From Actinomadura atramentaria DSM 43919 (lineage in GTDB: Bacteria; Actinomycetota; Actinomycetes; Streptosporangiales; Streptosporangiaceae), in contig NZ_KB907213.1 in NCBI RefSeq assembly GCF_000381885.1, positions 170,737 through 234,736 of the forward strand: 64,000 nt of DNA, written 5' to 3'. This document shows positions 7,917 through 15,184 of the stretch, piece by piece (position 1 is the stretch's first letter; each line of letters starts with the position of its first letter). The notes under the pieces were generated by a model. That model was not told the DNA's origin, did not search any database, and saw only the letters and a program-made list of their open reading frames with translations. Both the position numbers and the translations under genes were made by a program.

Positions 7917-7928
7917 TACTGGTCAGTA
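7917..7928. promoter_or_regulatory. Palindrome TACTGGTCAGTA upstream of fadE
   Basis: Inverted repeat TACTG-GT-CAGTA, 47 bases upstream of the fadE start, with a second TACC-CGCT-GGTA inverted repeat at 7943-7954. Their size and location suit a TetR- or GntR-type operator for a fatty-acid regulator. Which protein binds is unknown. Confidence 0.45.
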
Positions 7929-8020
7929 ACTCAACTTCATGCTACCCGCTGGTAACCGGCGCGCAACCCGCGGAGTCACCCGGATCGCGGACGGGGCGGG
8001 AGGGGGTGCTCCGAAAGGTA

Positions 8021-8036
8021 AGTGACGTACATCACA
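8021..8036. promoter_or_regulatory. CRP-family (Crp/GlxR-like) binding site
   Basis: AGTGACGTACATCACA fits TGTGA-NN-TA-NN-TCACA, the actinobacterial Crp/GlxR consensus, at every defined base except the first. It lies 151 bases upstream of fadE and 326 upstream of the divergent dehydrogenase gene. A second, unrelated inverted repeat ACCGAA-CATGT-TTCGGT lies at 8042-8058. Cyclic-AMP-linked control of fatty acid oxidation would be plausible. Confidence 0.55.
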
Positions 8037-8361
8037 TGCATACCGAACATGTTTCGGTTCGCGGCGGCTCCGGCGGGGTCATCTGCAACTTTCACCGGAC
8101 GGCTCCGGAACGGGGTCGCGGCGGCCCGCCGTGCGCCGTCCGCGCGTGCTTGACGACCCCACCGGCCTACCGATAACACACATTTGTTCTTATTGCTGGT
8201 AAAACCGACGAACATTGCCGCCAGGCTCCAACGGCCCCGCACCGCCGTCGACGTCGGAGCGCCCGGCTCCGCGTTCCCCGCCACCCCGCACCGCACCGGG
8301 CCGGTCTCGATCACCGCCGGGCAGGTGTACGCACGCAAGCAGCGTGAGAGAGAGGACGGCC

Positions 8362-9693
8362 ATGAGCTTCATCGACTCCCCGCGCCTCACCGTGATCGGC
8401 ACCGGCTATCTCGGCGCGACCCACGCCGTCTGCATGGCCGCCCTCGGCTACGAGGTCCTCGGCCTCGACGTGGACGAGGAGAAGATCGCCAAACTCGCGT
8501 CCGGCGAGTCCCCCATCTTCGAGCCCGGCCTGCCCGAGCTGCTGACCAAGGCGCTCGACTCCGGGCGGCTGCGTTTCACGACGTCGTTCGCCGAGGCCGG
8601 CGCGTTCGGCGACGTCCACTTCATCTGCGTCGGCACCCCGCAGCAGGCCGGGTCCGACGCCGCCGACCTGACCTACGTGGACGCGGCCGTGCGCGGCCTC
8701 GCGCCCCACCTGGACCGCCGCGCGCTCGTCGTCGGCCGCTCCACCGTGCCGGTCGGGACGGCCGAGCGCCTCACCGGCGTCCTGCGCGACCTCGCGCCCG
8801 CCGGGAACGACGTCGAACTCGCGTGGAGCCCGGAGTTCCTGCGCGAGGGCTTCGCCGTGGACGACACGCTGCACCCGGACCGGCTCGTCTTCGGCGTCGC
8901 GTCCGACTGGGCGGAACAGCAGCTCCGCGCCGCGTTCAAGCCCGTCATCGAGTACGGGTCACCGGTAGTGCGCACCGACCTCGCCACCGCCGAACTGGTG
9001 AAGGTCGCCGCGAACTCCTACCTCGCGACGAAGATCTCGTACATCAACGCGATGGCGGAGATCTGCGAGACGGTCGGCGCGGACGTGAAAGACCTCGCCG
9101 ACGCCCTCGCCCTGGACGACCGCATCGGCGGCCGGTTCCTCAAACCCGGCCTCGGCTTCGGCGGCGGTTGCCTGCCCAAGGACATCCGCGCGTTCGCGCA
9201 CCGCGCCGAGGAGCTGGGCGTCGGGCAGTCGGTGTCGTTCCTGCGCGAGGTCGACAAGATCAACCAGCGGCGGCGGGCGCGGACCGTCGACCTCGTCGGC
9301 GAACTGCTCGGCGGCCGGGTCGCGAGCGCGCGGGTCGCCGCGTGGGGCGCGGCGTTCAAGCCGAACTCCGACGACATCCGCGACGCGCCCGCCCTCGACG
9401 TCGCCCGCACGCTGCACGGGCTCGGCGCGGACGTCCGCGTCTACGACCCGGCCGCGCTCGGCAACGCGCGCCGCGCCTTCCCCGAGCTGTCCTACGGCGA
9501 GTCCGCGCTGGACGTCGCGCGCGGCGCGGACGCCGTCGTGCTGCTCACCGAGTGGGCCGAGTTCCGTGAGATCGACCCCGACGCGCTCGGCGCGGTCGTC
9601 GCGCACCGCCGCATCGTGGACGGCCGGCACGTCCTGAAGGCCGAGCGCTGGCGGGCCGCGGGCTGGGAGTACCGGGCGCTCGGCCGCCCCTGA
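8362..9693 (+). CDS. UDP-glucose/GDP-mannose dehydrogenase family protein
   Basis: A 443-residue NAD-dependent four-electron dehydrogenase that probably oxidises UDP-glucose (or a related UDP-sugar) to the uronic acid for cell-surface polysaccharide. The N-terminal Rossmann motif is VIGTGYLGATHAVCMAALGYEVLG, with the conserved acid in LDVDEEK. The central helix carries the catalytic Lys (ELVKVAANSYLATKISYINA). The catalytic Cys270 lies in GFGGGCLPKD. The C-terminal UDP-binding domain has WGAAFKPNSDDIRDAPALDV. The start at ATG 8362 follows a GAGAGAGGA purine run. The exact sugar cannot be decided, so no symbol is given. The nearby genes are not a glycan cluster. Confidence 0.9.
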   Translation: MSFIDSPRLTVIGTGYLGATHAVCMAALGYEVLGLDVDEEKIAKLASGESPIFEPGLPELLTKALDSGRLRFTTSFAEAGAFGDVHFICVGTPQQAGSDAADLTYVDAAVRGLAPHLDRRALVVGRSTVPVGTAERLTGVLRDLAPAGNDVELAWSPEFLREGFAVDDTLHPDRLVFGVASDWAEQQLRAAFKPVIEYGSPVVRTDLATAELVKVAANSYLATKISYINAMAEICETVGADVKDLADALALDDRIGGRFLKPGLGFGGGCLPKDIRAFAHRAEELGVGQSVSFLREVDKINQRRRARTVDLVGELLGGRVASARVAAWGAAFKPNSDDIRDAPALDVARTLHGLGADVRVYDPAALGNARRAFPELSYGESALDVARGADAVVLLTEWAEFREIDPDALGAVVAHRRIVDGRHVLKAERWRAAGWEYRALGRP

Positions 9694-9747
9694 CGGCGGG
9701 AACACCCGGCCGCGCCCGGCCGTTGACGCGGGCGAGGGCCATCCCTC

Positions 9748-9788
9748 CCGGACGAGACGCGCCGTACCCGGAACGCCAAGACGACGCG
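9748..9788 (+). ncRNA. Guanidine-III (ykkC-III) riboswitch
   Basis: The 41-nt stretch keeps CCGGACGAG, GCGCCGTACCCGG and CAAGACG in the order and spacing of the guanidine-III aptamer known from Thermobifida fusca, including the bases of the H-type pseudoknot. It ends 34 bases before the start of an SMR transporter gene, the classic target of this class. Binding of guanidinium should free the ribosome binding site and switch the exporter on. Confidence 0.93.
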
Positions 9789-9822
9789 GACCCCTGTCGC
9801 CGTCTCACCGGGAGGCCCGCTC

Positions 9823-10146
9823 ATGGCCTGGTTCCTCGTCCTCGCCGCCGGACTGTTCGAGGTCGCGATGGCGCTCTCGCTCAAGGCGAGCAAGGGCCTG
9901 TCGGTCCTGTGGCCGTCGCTGTCATTCCTGTTCTTCGCCGTCGCGAGCTTCGGGCTGCTGTCGCTGGCGCTCAAGCGGCTCGACGTCGCGACGGCGTACG
10001 CGGTGTGGGTCGGGATCGGCGCGGTCGGCACGGCCGCCGCCGGGATGCTGGTGTTCCACGACGCCGCGTCGCCGCTGAAGATCGCCGCGCTGGCGTGCAT
10101 CGTCGTCGGCGTCGTCGGGCTCAATCTGGCCGGGGGCGGCCACTGA
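9823..10146 (+). CDS. gdx: SMR-family guanidinium exporter (Gdx/SugE type)
   Basis: A 107-residue, four-helix small multidrug resistance protein that works as an antiparallel dimer exchanging guanidinium for protons. The essential Glu is in AAGLFEVAMALSLK (helix 1). SVLWPSLSFLFFAVASF and LDVATAYAVWVGIGAVGT fit the SugE/Gdx clade more than EmrE-type drug exporters. ATG 9823 follows GGGAGG. The guanidine-III riboswitch at 9748-9788 sits directly upstream and fixes the function more firmly than the protein sequence alone. It is a single gene; no partner SMR gene is present. Confidence 0.92.
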   Translation: MAWFLVLAAGLFEVAMALSLKASKGLSVLWPSLSFLFFAVASFGLLSLALKRLDVATAYAVWVGIGAVGTAAAGMLVFHDAASPLKIAALACIVVGVVGLNLAGGGH

Positions 10147-10237
10147 TCCGTGTTTGGAACGACTCACCCGGAACGGGCGTCTATGTCGGTGCTGGCGCGC
10201 CGGACGGACGGCGCCCGTGAAGGGGAGTTGAGAGCAC

Positions 10238-11020
10238 GTGGTCTTCAAGCGGCTGAGGCAGGCGATGGGCGTGGGCGGCCCGTCGATCGAGACCGTCCTG
10301 CACGACCCGAACACGCTGCCGGGCGGCGTCGTCACCGGCGAGATCACCATCATCGGCGGCGAATACGATTCCGACATCCTGGGCGTCAATCTCGCGCTGC
10401 GCACCCGCGTCGAGGTGGAGACGAGCGACAGCGAGTACGACACCAACCGCACGTACGCGAAGGTGCCCGTCTCCGGGCCGTTCAAGCTGGACGACGGCGC
10501 GCGGTACGGCATCCCGTTCCAGTTCCCGATCCCGTGGGAAGCCCCGCTGACGCACATGTACGGGCACCCGCTGCACGGCATGAACGTCGGGCTGTCCACC
10601 GAGCTGGAGGTCGCGCGGGCGCTCGACCCCGGCGACCTCGACCCGATCGCGATCCACCCGCTGCCCGCGCAGGAGCGCATCCTGGCCGCGTTCTCCAACC
10701 TCGGGTTCCACTTCCGCGGGGCCGACTGCGAGCAGGGGCACATCCACGGCGTCCACCAGGAACTGCCCTTCTACCAGGAGATCGAGTTCCATCCGCCGCA
10801 CCACTACAACGGCATCAACCAGCTCGAAGTGACGTTCGTCGCGAACCCCCACTCGATGGAGGTCATCCTGGAGCTGGACAAGCGCGGCGGCCTGTTCACC
10901 GAGGGGCACGACGCGTTCAGCCGGTTCACCGTCGACTACGCGAGCGCGCAGCACACCGCGTGGGAGCAGGAGCTGGACGGCTTCCTGCAGCAGGCCGGAC
11001 GCCGCCACGGCTTCTTCTGA
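10238..11020 (+). CDS. Spo0M-type sporulation-control protein
   Basis: A 260-residue Spo0M/arrestin-fold protein. The N-terminus (VFKRLRQAMGVGGPSIETVL, then GGVVTGEITIIGG) and the first domain strands match the family. The C-terminal half (LGFHFRGADCEQG, PHHYNGINQLEVTFVANPHS) is the second beta-sandwich. In Bacillus, Spo0M affects sporulation timing and cell shape; its actinomycete role is unclear, though filamentous spore formers often carry it. GTG 10238 has AGGGGAG upstream. No operon partner is obvious. Confidence 0.85.
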   Translation: MVFKRLRQAMGVGGPSIETVLHDPNTLPGGVVTGEITIIGGEYDSDILGVNLALRTRVEVETSDSEYDTNRTYAKVPVSGPFKLDDGARYGIPFQFPIPWEAPLTHMYGHPLHGMNVGLSTELEVARALDPGDLDPIAIHPLPAQERILAAFSNLGFHFRGADCEQGHIHGVHQELPFYQEIEFHPPHHYNGINQLEVTFVANPHSMEVILELDKRGGLFTEGHDAFSRFTVDYASAQHTAWEQELDGFLQQAGRRHGFF

Positions 11021-11081
11021 CGGCCTGTCCCGCCCGCCGGGACTTGATCACGGCGGGCGGGAACGCGTAGAAAGTGAGGCG

Positions 11082-12539
11082 ATGCCCGAACCTCCCGGAC
11101 TCAACGCCGCCGAGCGACGGCTCTGGTCGGCGTTCCCGTCCGGCGCGTCCGTCGTCCTCGGCGACGACCTGCCCGCCGGGCCCGACCCCGACCGGATCGT
11201 CCGCGCCGAGATCATCGCGCGGCTGCTGCTCGGCGGGCGCGAGACGCGGCCCGGCGCGATCCCGGCGGTGCGGCTGCGCGGCGCGTACGTCGTCGGCGCG
11301 CTCGACCTCGCGGGCGGCACCATCGAGCACGAGCTGCGGCTGGACCGCTGCCGGCTCGTCGAGGCCCCCGACCTGTCCAACGCCGTCACCCGGCAGCTCC
11401 GGTTCAACGGGTGCCGGATGCCGGGGTTCGACGGCGGCGGGCTGCGCGCGGACGGCTATCTCAGCCTGTCCGGGTCGCGCATCGACGGCTCGCTGCGGCT
11501 GCCGCGCGCGCAGCTCTCCGGCGGGCTGCGGATGAACGGGTCCGTGATCACCGCCCGCAGCGAGGAGGAATGGGCCGTCTTCGCGGGCGCGCTCGTGGTC
11601 GAGGTCGGCTGCTACGCGCGGAACGCGGAGATCACCGGGGGCGTCCGGTTCGTCGGTGCGCGGATGAACGGCGGCCTGTTCATGGAGGGCGCGACGCTCC
11701 GCAACCCGGGGCGGCTCGCGCTGGACGCGCAGAGCATGGTGGTCGAGGACGCGGCCGAGTTCAGCGGCGGGTTCACCGCGCTCGGCACCGTCCGCATCCG
11801 CAACGCCCGGTTCACCGGGATCGTCTCGTTCTCGCGGGCCGTCCTGGACTCCGGCGACCCCGCGCGGATGGCGCTGCACGCCAGCCACATGACCGCCGAC
11901 GAGCTGATGCTGTGGCCCGAACGGCGCATCGAGGGACGCGTCTCGCTGTCCTACTCGCGGATCTCGCTGATCATGGACCACCCGTCCGTCTGGCCCGACG
12001 AGCTGTACCTCAACGGCCTCACCTACGAGACCCTGCGCGGCGGCGAGTTCAAGGACCGGCTGAGCTGGGTCAGCCGCGACCCCGAATTCCACCTCCAGCC
12101 CTACGAGCAGCTCGCCACCTGGTACCACGGCGTCGGCCACGACGACCTCGCGCGGCGCGTCCAGCTCGCCAAGCTCCGTGCGCGGCGGCGCAGCCTCAAC
12201 CCCGTCGGCAAGGGCTGGAACCACCTGCTCGACTGGACGGTCGGGTACGGGTACCGGCCGTGGCTGGCGTTCGCGTGGTTCGGCGTCCTCCTCGCGGTCG
12301 GGACGCTCGTGTTCTCCCTCGACCGGCCCGGCAACATCAAGCCGCCGGACGAGCTGCCGCGCTTCCACGCCCTCATCTACAGCCTCGACCTGCTCATTCC
12401 CATCGACACGTTCGGGCAGCAGCAGTCCTACGACCCGTCCGGCTGGTCCCGGTGGGTCGCGTACGGGCTGGTCTCGGCGGGCTGGGTCCTCGCCACCGCG
12501 CTCATCGCGGGGGTCACACGCGTCCTGCGTCCGAACTGA
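11082..12539 (+). CDS. Beta-helix membrane protein, function unknown
   Basis: A 485-residue protein. Residues 40-290 contain repeating short strands (LRGAYVVGALDLAGGTIEHE, LSLSGSRIDGSLRLPRAQLS, VRFVGARMNGGLFMEGATL) of the right-handed beta-helix or pentapeptide-like type. A linker of charged residues follows. The C-terminus has two membrane helices (about 395-412 and 462-482) around a loop with a YDPSGWSRW segment. Streptomyces homologues are often annotated as membrane-associated oxidoreductases, but no cofactor motif is visible here, so I do not adopt that name. The architecture suggests a cytosolic or surface scaffold anchored at the membrane. Confidence 0.7.
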   Translation: MPEPPGLNAAERRLWSAFPSGASVVLGDDLPAGPDPDRIVRAEIIARLLLGGRETRPGAIPAVRLRGAYVVGALDLAGGTIEHELRLDRCRLVEAPDLSNAVTRQLRFNGCRMPGFDGGGLRADGYLSLSGSRIDGSLRLPRAQLSGGLRMNGSVITARSEEEWAVFAGALVVEVGCYARNAEITGGVRFVGARMNGGLFMEGATLRNPGRLALDAQSMVVEDAAEFSGGFTALGTVRIRNARFTGIVSFSRAVLDSGDPARMALHASHMTADELMLWPERRIEGRVSLSYSRISLIMDHPSVWPDELYLNGLTYETLRGGEFKDRLSWVSRDPEFHLQPYEQLATWYHGVGHDDLARRVQLAKLRARRRSLNPVGKGWNHLLDWTVGYGYRPWLAFAWFGVLLAVGTLVFSLDRPGNIKPPDELPRFHALIYSLDLLIPIDTFGQQQSYDPSGWSRWVAYGLVSAGWVLATALIAGVTRVLRPN

Positions 12540-12638
12540 ACGCAGACCCGGCCGCGCCGCGGCTGAGACGGCCGGCTACGGATTCAAGACTCGGGCGGGC
12601 GTCGATCCCGGCGGGAACCTCCACCAGAATGGGGCGTC

Positions 12639-13382
12639 ATGGGCACGTATCTGATCACGGGGGCGACGGGCGGCATCGGGACGGCCGTCGCGGGCCTGCT
12701 GCGCGACCGCGGCCACGACCTCATCCTCACCGGGCGGTCCGCCGACCGCCTCGCCGACCTCGCCGCGACGCTCGGCAAGGGCGCGCACGCGCGCACGCAG
12801 GCGTTCCACATCGGCTCGGCCGGAGCGGCGGGCGGGCCGGCGGTGCGCACGATCGCGCTGGACCTGTCCGAGCCGCGGCGGCTGGAGGCCGTCCTGGTCG
12901 ACGCGGGGCCGCCCGCGCGGCTCGACGGCGTCGTCCACGCGGCGGGCGTCGTCCACCTCGGCGCGGTCGAGGAACTGGAGGCCGACGACTGGCTCGACCA
13001 CCTCACCGTCAACCTCGTCGCCGCCGCAGAACTCACCCGGCTGCTGCTGCCCGCGCTGCGCGCCGCGCGCGGCGACGTGCTCTTCGTCAACTCCGGGGCC
13101 GGGCTGCGCGCCAACCCGCGCTGGTCGGCGTACGCGGCGAGCAAGGCGGGGCTGCGGTCGCTGGCGGACTCGCTGCGCGCCGAGGAACCGGAGCTGCGCG
13201 TCACGACGGTCTTCCCGGGGCGGACCGCGACGTCGATGCAGGCGAGCGTCCGGGCGCAGGAGGGCCGCCCCTACGACCCGTCCGACTTCGCGGACCCGAG
13301 GACGGTCGCGGGCGTCATCGTCGGCGCGCTGGAGACGCCGGGCGACTCGGCCGTCACCGAGATCACCGTCCGCCCCCACTGA
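12639..13382 (+). CDS. Short-chain dehydrogenase/reductase
   Basis: A 247-residue classical SDR. It has the nucleotide-binding TGATGGIGTAVAGLL, an Arg after the second strand (LTGRSADRL) suggesting NADP(H) preference, HAAGVVHLG for the NNAG motif, Ser in LFVNSGAG, and the catalytic YAASK. A 25-residue insertion (about 48-70) before the DLSEP strand is unusual. The substrate is unknown. The gene stands alone, with an apparent leader from 12540. Confidence 0.88.
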   Translation: MGTYLITGATGGIGTAVAGLLRDRGHDLILTGRSADRLADLAATLGKGAHARTQAFHIGSAGAAGGPAVRTIALDLSEPRRLEAVLVDAGPPARLDGVVHAAGVVHLGAVEELEADDWLDHLTVNLVAAAELTRLLLPALRAARGDVLFVNSGAGLRANPRWSAYAASKAGLRSLADSLRAEEPELRVTTVFPGRTATSMQASVRAQEGRPYDPSDFADPRTVAGVIVGALETPGDSAVTEITVRPH

Positions 13383-13445
13383 CGCCGCCGCCCGCTGCGC
13401 GGGCCGGGCGGTGAACGCCGACTCGGCCCCGCGGCGGACCGAGGG

Positions 13446-14054
13446 TCAGGCCGCCGCCCGGCGGCGCAGCGCCCACGCGGCGAGTACGCCGCCGACCAGT
13501 CCGAACAGGTGGCCCTGCCACGAGATGCGCGGATCGCTCGGCAGGACGCCGAAGATCAGCGTGCCGTAGATCGCGACGACCGCGACGGCGACCAGGATGT
13601 CCGGCAGCCGCCGCTCGAACACGCCCCGGCCGATCAGGTACCCGAAGAACCCGAAGATCAGGATGCTGGACCCGAGCGTGTTCGCCGAGCTGGTGAACCA
13701 CACGCCGAGCCCGCCGACGACGATGACGATCAGCGACATCCACAGGAACTTCGCGATGCCCCGCCACGCGGCGAGGAACCCGAGCACCACGAACGGCACG
13801 GTGTTGCCCGCCAGGTGGTCGAACCCGCCGTGCAGGAACGGCGCGCTGAAGATGTCGGGCAGGTCGCCGACGTCGCGCGGCTGGATGCCGTAGCGGTCCA
13901 GCGAGTGGTCCGTGACCGCGTCCACCAGCTCCAGCACCCACATCCCGGCGGTGACGGCGAGGACGAGCACGGCCGCCGTGACGGCCCGCGCGCCCTGCGT
14001 CGCCAGTCCGGCGGAGCGGTTCTGGTCGGGAGCGGGTACCGGGGGGTAGCTCAT
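13446..14054 (-). CDS. Rhomboid-family intramembrane serine protease
   Basis: A 202-residue protein with about six membrane helices. HGGFDHLAGNT (helix 2) and WQGHLFGLVGGVLAAW (helix 6, catalytic His) are classical. The catalytic Ser region reads GSSILIFGFFGYL in place of GxSG: the Ser is kept, but the following Gly is Ile. The protein is therefore probably, though not certainly, active. The substrate is unknown. It is followed by the convergent SDR gene and transcribed away from the WhiB region. Confidence 0.87.
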   Translation of the reverse strand: MSYPPVPAPDQNRSAGLATQGARAVTAAVLVLAVTAGMWVLELVDAVTDHSLDRYGIQPRDVGDLPDIFSAPFLHGGFDHLAGNTVPFVVLGFLAAWRGIAKFLWMSLIVIVVGGLGVWFTSSANTLGSSILIFGFFGYLIGRGVFERRLPDILVAVAVVAIYGTLIFGVLPSDPRISWQGHLFGLVGGVLAAWALRRRAAA

Positions 14055-14205
14055 GGGATCACCGTAGGTCGGAAGCTCGCGTGCGTCACCCGCTTCAACG
14101 GGCGGGGCCGCGCGAAGGTGCCCGCGGTGGTCGGCCCCGCGCGACCGGCGCGTCCGGTGGACGGGCCGCTGGGGAAGTCGGCGCGGGGCGGGCGTGGGGG
14201 ACTGC

Positions 14206-14523
14206 TCAGGCGGCGTCGGCCGCGACGTCGCCGCGGACGACGATGGCGGGCAGCCGGCGTCGGGCCGGGGCCTCGGCGGTGCGGCGCAGCAGGCGGCGCT
14301 CCTCCGGGGTCGTCCCGCCCCAGATGCCGTCGGGCTCGCCGACCCGCAGCGCCCAGGTCAGGCAGTCGGCGGTGACGGGGCAGTTGGCGCAGATCCGCTT
14401 CGCCGCCCGCTCCTGCTCCCGCAGGATGGAGGCCGAGTACCCGATCGGGAAGAAGAGGTCGGGATCGGCGCCACGGCAGATGGCGTGGTCGCTCCAGTGT
14501 TCCTCGTTGCTCGGTGTAGGCAT
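14206..14523 (-). CDS. WhiB-family Fe-S transcriptional regulator
   Basis: A 105-residue WhiB-like protein. Four Cys bind the [4Fe-4S] cluster (AICRG, then RICANCPVTADCLTWAL), followed by the turn motif GIWGG and a basic tail (RRRLPAIVVRGD). Such proteins partner with the primary sigma factor in control of development, redox or drug response. The tail has no WhiB7-type AT-hook. ATG 14523 with GGGAG eight bases upstream is preferred over the longer frame. Its promoter lies in the gap to a divergent GNAT gene, where twin GTAGTACTAC palindromes sit. Confidence 0.9.
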   Translation of the reverse strand: MPTPSNEEHWSDHAICRGADPDLFFPIGYSASILREQERAAKRICANCPVTADCLTWALRVGEPDGIWGGTTPEERRLLRRTAEAPARRRLPAIVVRGDVAADAA

Positions 14524-14586
14524 TTGACGTCTCCCTGCGGCGGTTCGCGCCGGGTGAGGTACGGGGTGGGCTCGTCTCCACATAAC

Positions 14587-14611
14587 GTAGTACTACGACA
14601 CGTAGTACTAC
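14587..14611. promoter_or_regulatory. Twin GTAGTACTAC palindromes between whiB and GNAT genes
   Basis: Two identical perfect 10-bp palindromes at 14587-14596 and 14602-14611, centres 15 bp apart, 64 bases upstream of the whiB-like start and 47 upstream of the GNAT start. The regular repeat in a divergent promoter gap is a strong sign of a dimeric repressor or activator with cooperative binding. The protein is not identified. Confidence 0.65.
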
Positions 14612-14657
14612 AAGTCGCGGTGCGGAACCCGGTAGAACGTCCGGATAGCCTGTTGAC

Positions 14658-15134
14658 GTGCGGCGTGATCGAGAAGTGACCTTTCGCGAGGCGACGCGGG
14701 ACGACCTCCCCGCGATCGTCCACCTGCTGGCCGACGACCCGCTGGGCGCGACCCGCGAGTCCCCCGGCGAGGTCATCCCGGACGCCTACTTCGCCGCGTT
14801 CGCGGCCATCGAACGCGACCCGAACAACCACCAGATCGTCGCCGAGCTCGACGGCGAGGTGGCGGGAACCTTCCAGCTCACCTACATTCCGAGCCTCACC
14901 TACACCGGCGGCGAGCGCGCCCAGATCGAGGGCGTCCGCGTCGCCGCCGAGCAGCGCGGCCACGGTGTCGGGCAGATCATGATCGGGTGGGCGATCGAAC
15001 AGGCGCGGGCGCGCGGCTGCCGCGTCGTCCAGCTCACGACGGACCGCCAGCGCCCCCAGACGATCCGGTTCTACCAGAAGATCGGCTTCCGCCCGTCCCA
15101 CATGGGAATGAAGTACCACCTGAAAGACGACTGA
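14658..15134 (+). CDS. GNAT-family N-acetyltransferase
   Basis: A 158-residue GNAT. It begins TFREATRDDLPAIVHLLADD, has the central AGTFQLTYIPSLTYTGGERA strand and QIEGVRVAAEQRGHGVGQ (acetyl-CoA loop), and ends in the QTIRFYQKIGFRPSHMGMK C-terminal motif. The close match to the common small GNAT type points to an amine substrate of unknown identity. GTG 14658 is only a few bases after a TAGCCT -10-like box, so the mRNA is likely leaderless. It shares the palindromic control region with whiB. Confidence 0.87.
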   Translation: MRRDREVTFREATRDDLPAIVHLLADDPLGATRESPGEVIPDAYFAAFAAIERDPNNHQIVAELDGEVAGTFQLTYIPSLTYTGGERAQIEGVRVAAEQRGHGVGQIMIGWAIEQARARGCRVVQLTTDRQRPQTIRFYQKIGFRPSHMGMKYHLKDD

Positions 15135-15142
15135 ACGCGACG

Positions 15143-15174
15143 GAGGACCGTCCCCGGATTCGGGAACGGTCCTC
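15143..15174. terminator. Bidirectional hairpin between convergent genes
   Basis: Stem GAGGACCGT / ACGGTCCTC, plus a partly paired CCCC/GGG inner section, lies between the ends of the GNAT gene (plus strand) and the CU044_5270-type gene (minus strand), 8 and 10 bases from their stops. It could serve both. Confidence 0.75.
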
Positions 15175-15184
15175 GCGTCTGGGA

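Noticed and set aside
5909..8176. Very long plus-strand frame (755 residues) opposite fadE
   Set aside because: It is the antisense shadow of a clear acyl-CoA dehydrogenase. Its Val/Arg/Leu/Asp-rich sequence has no domain, which is common opposite high-GC genes.
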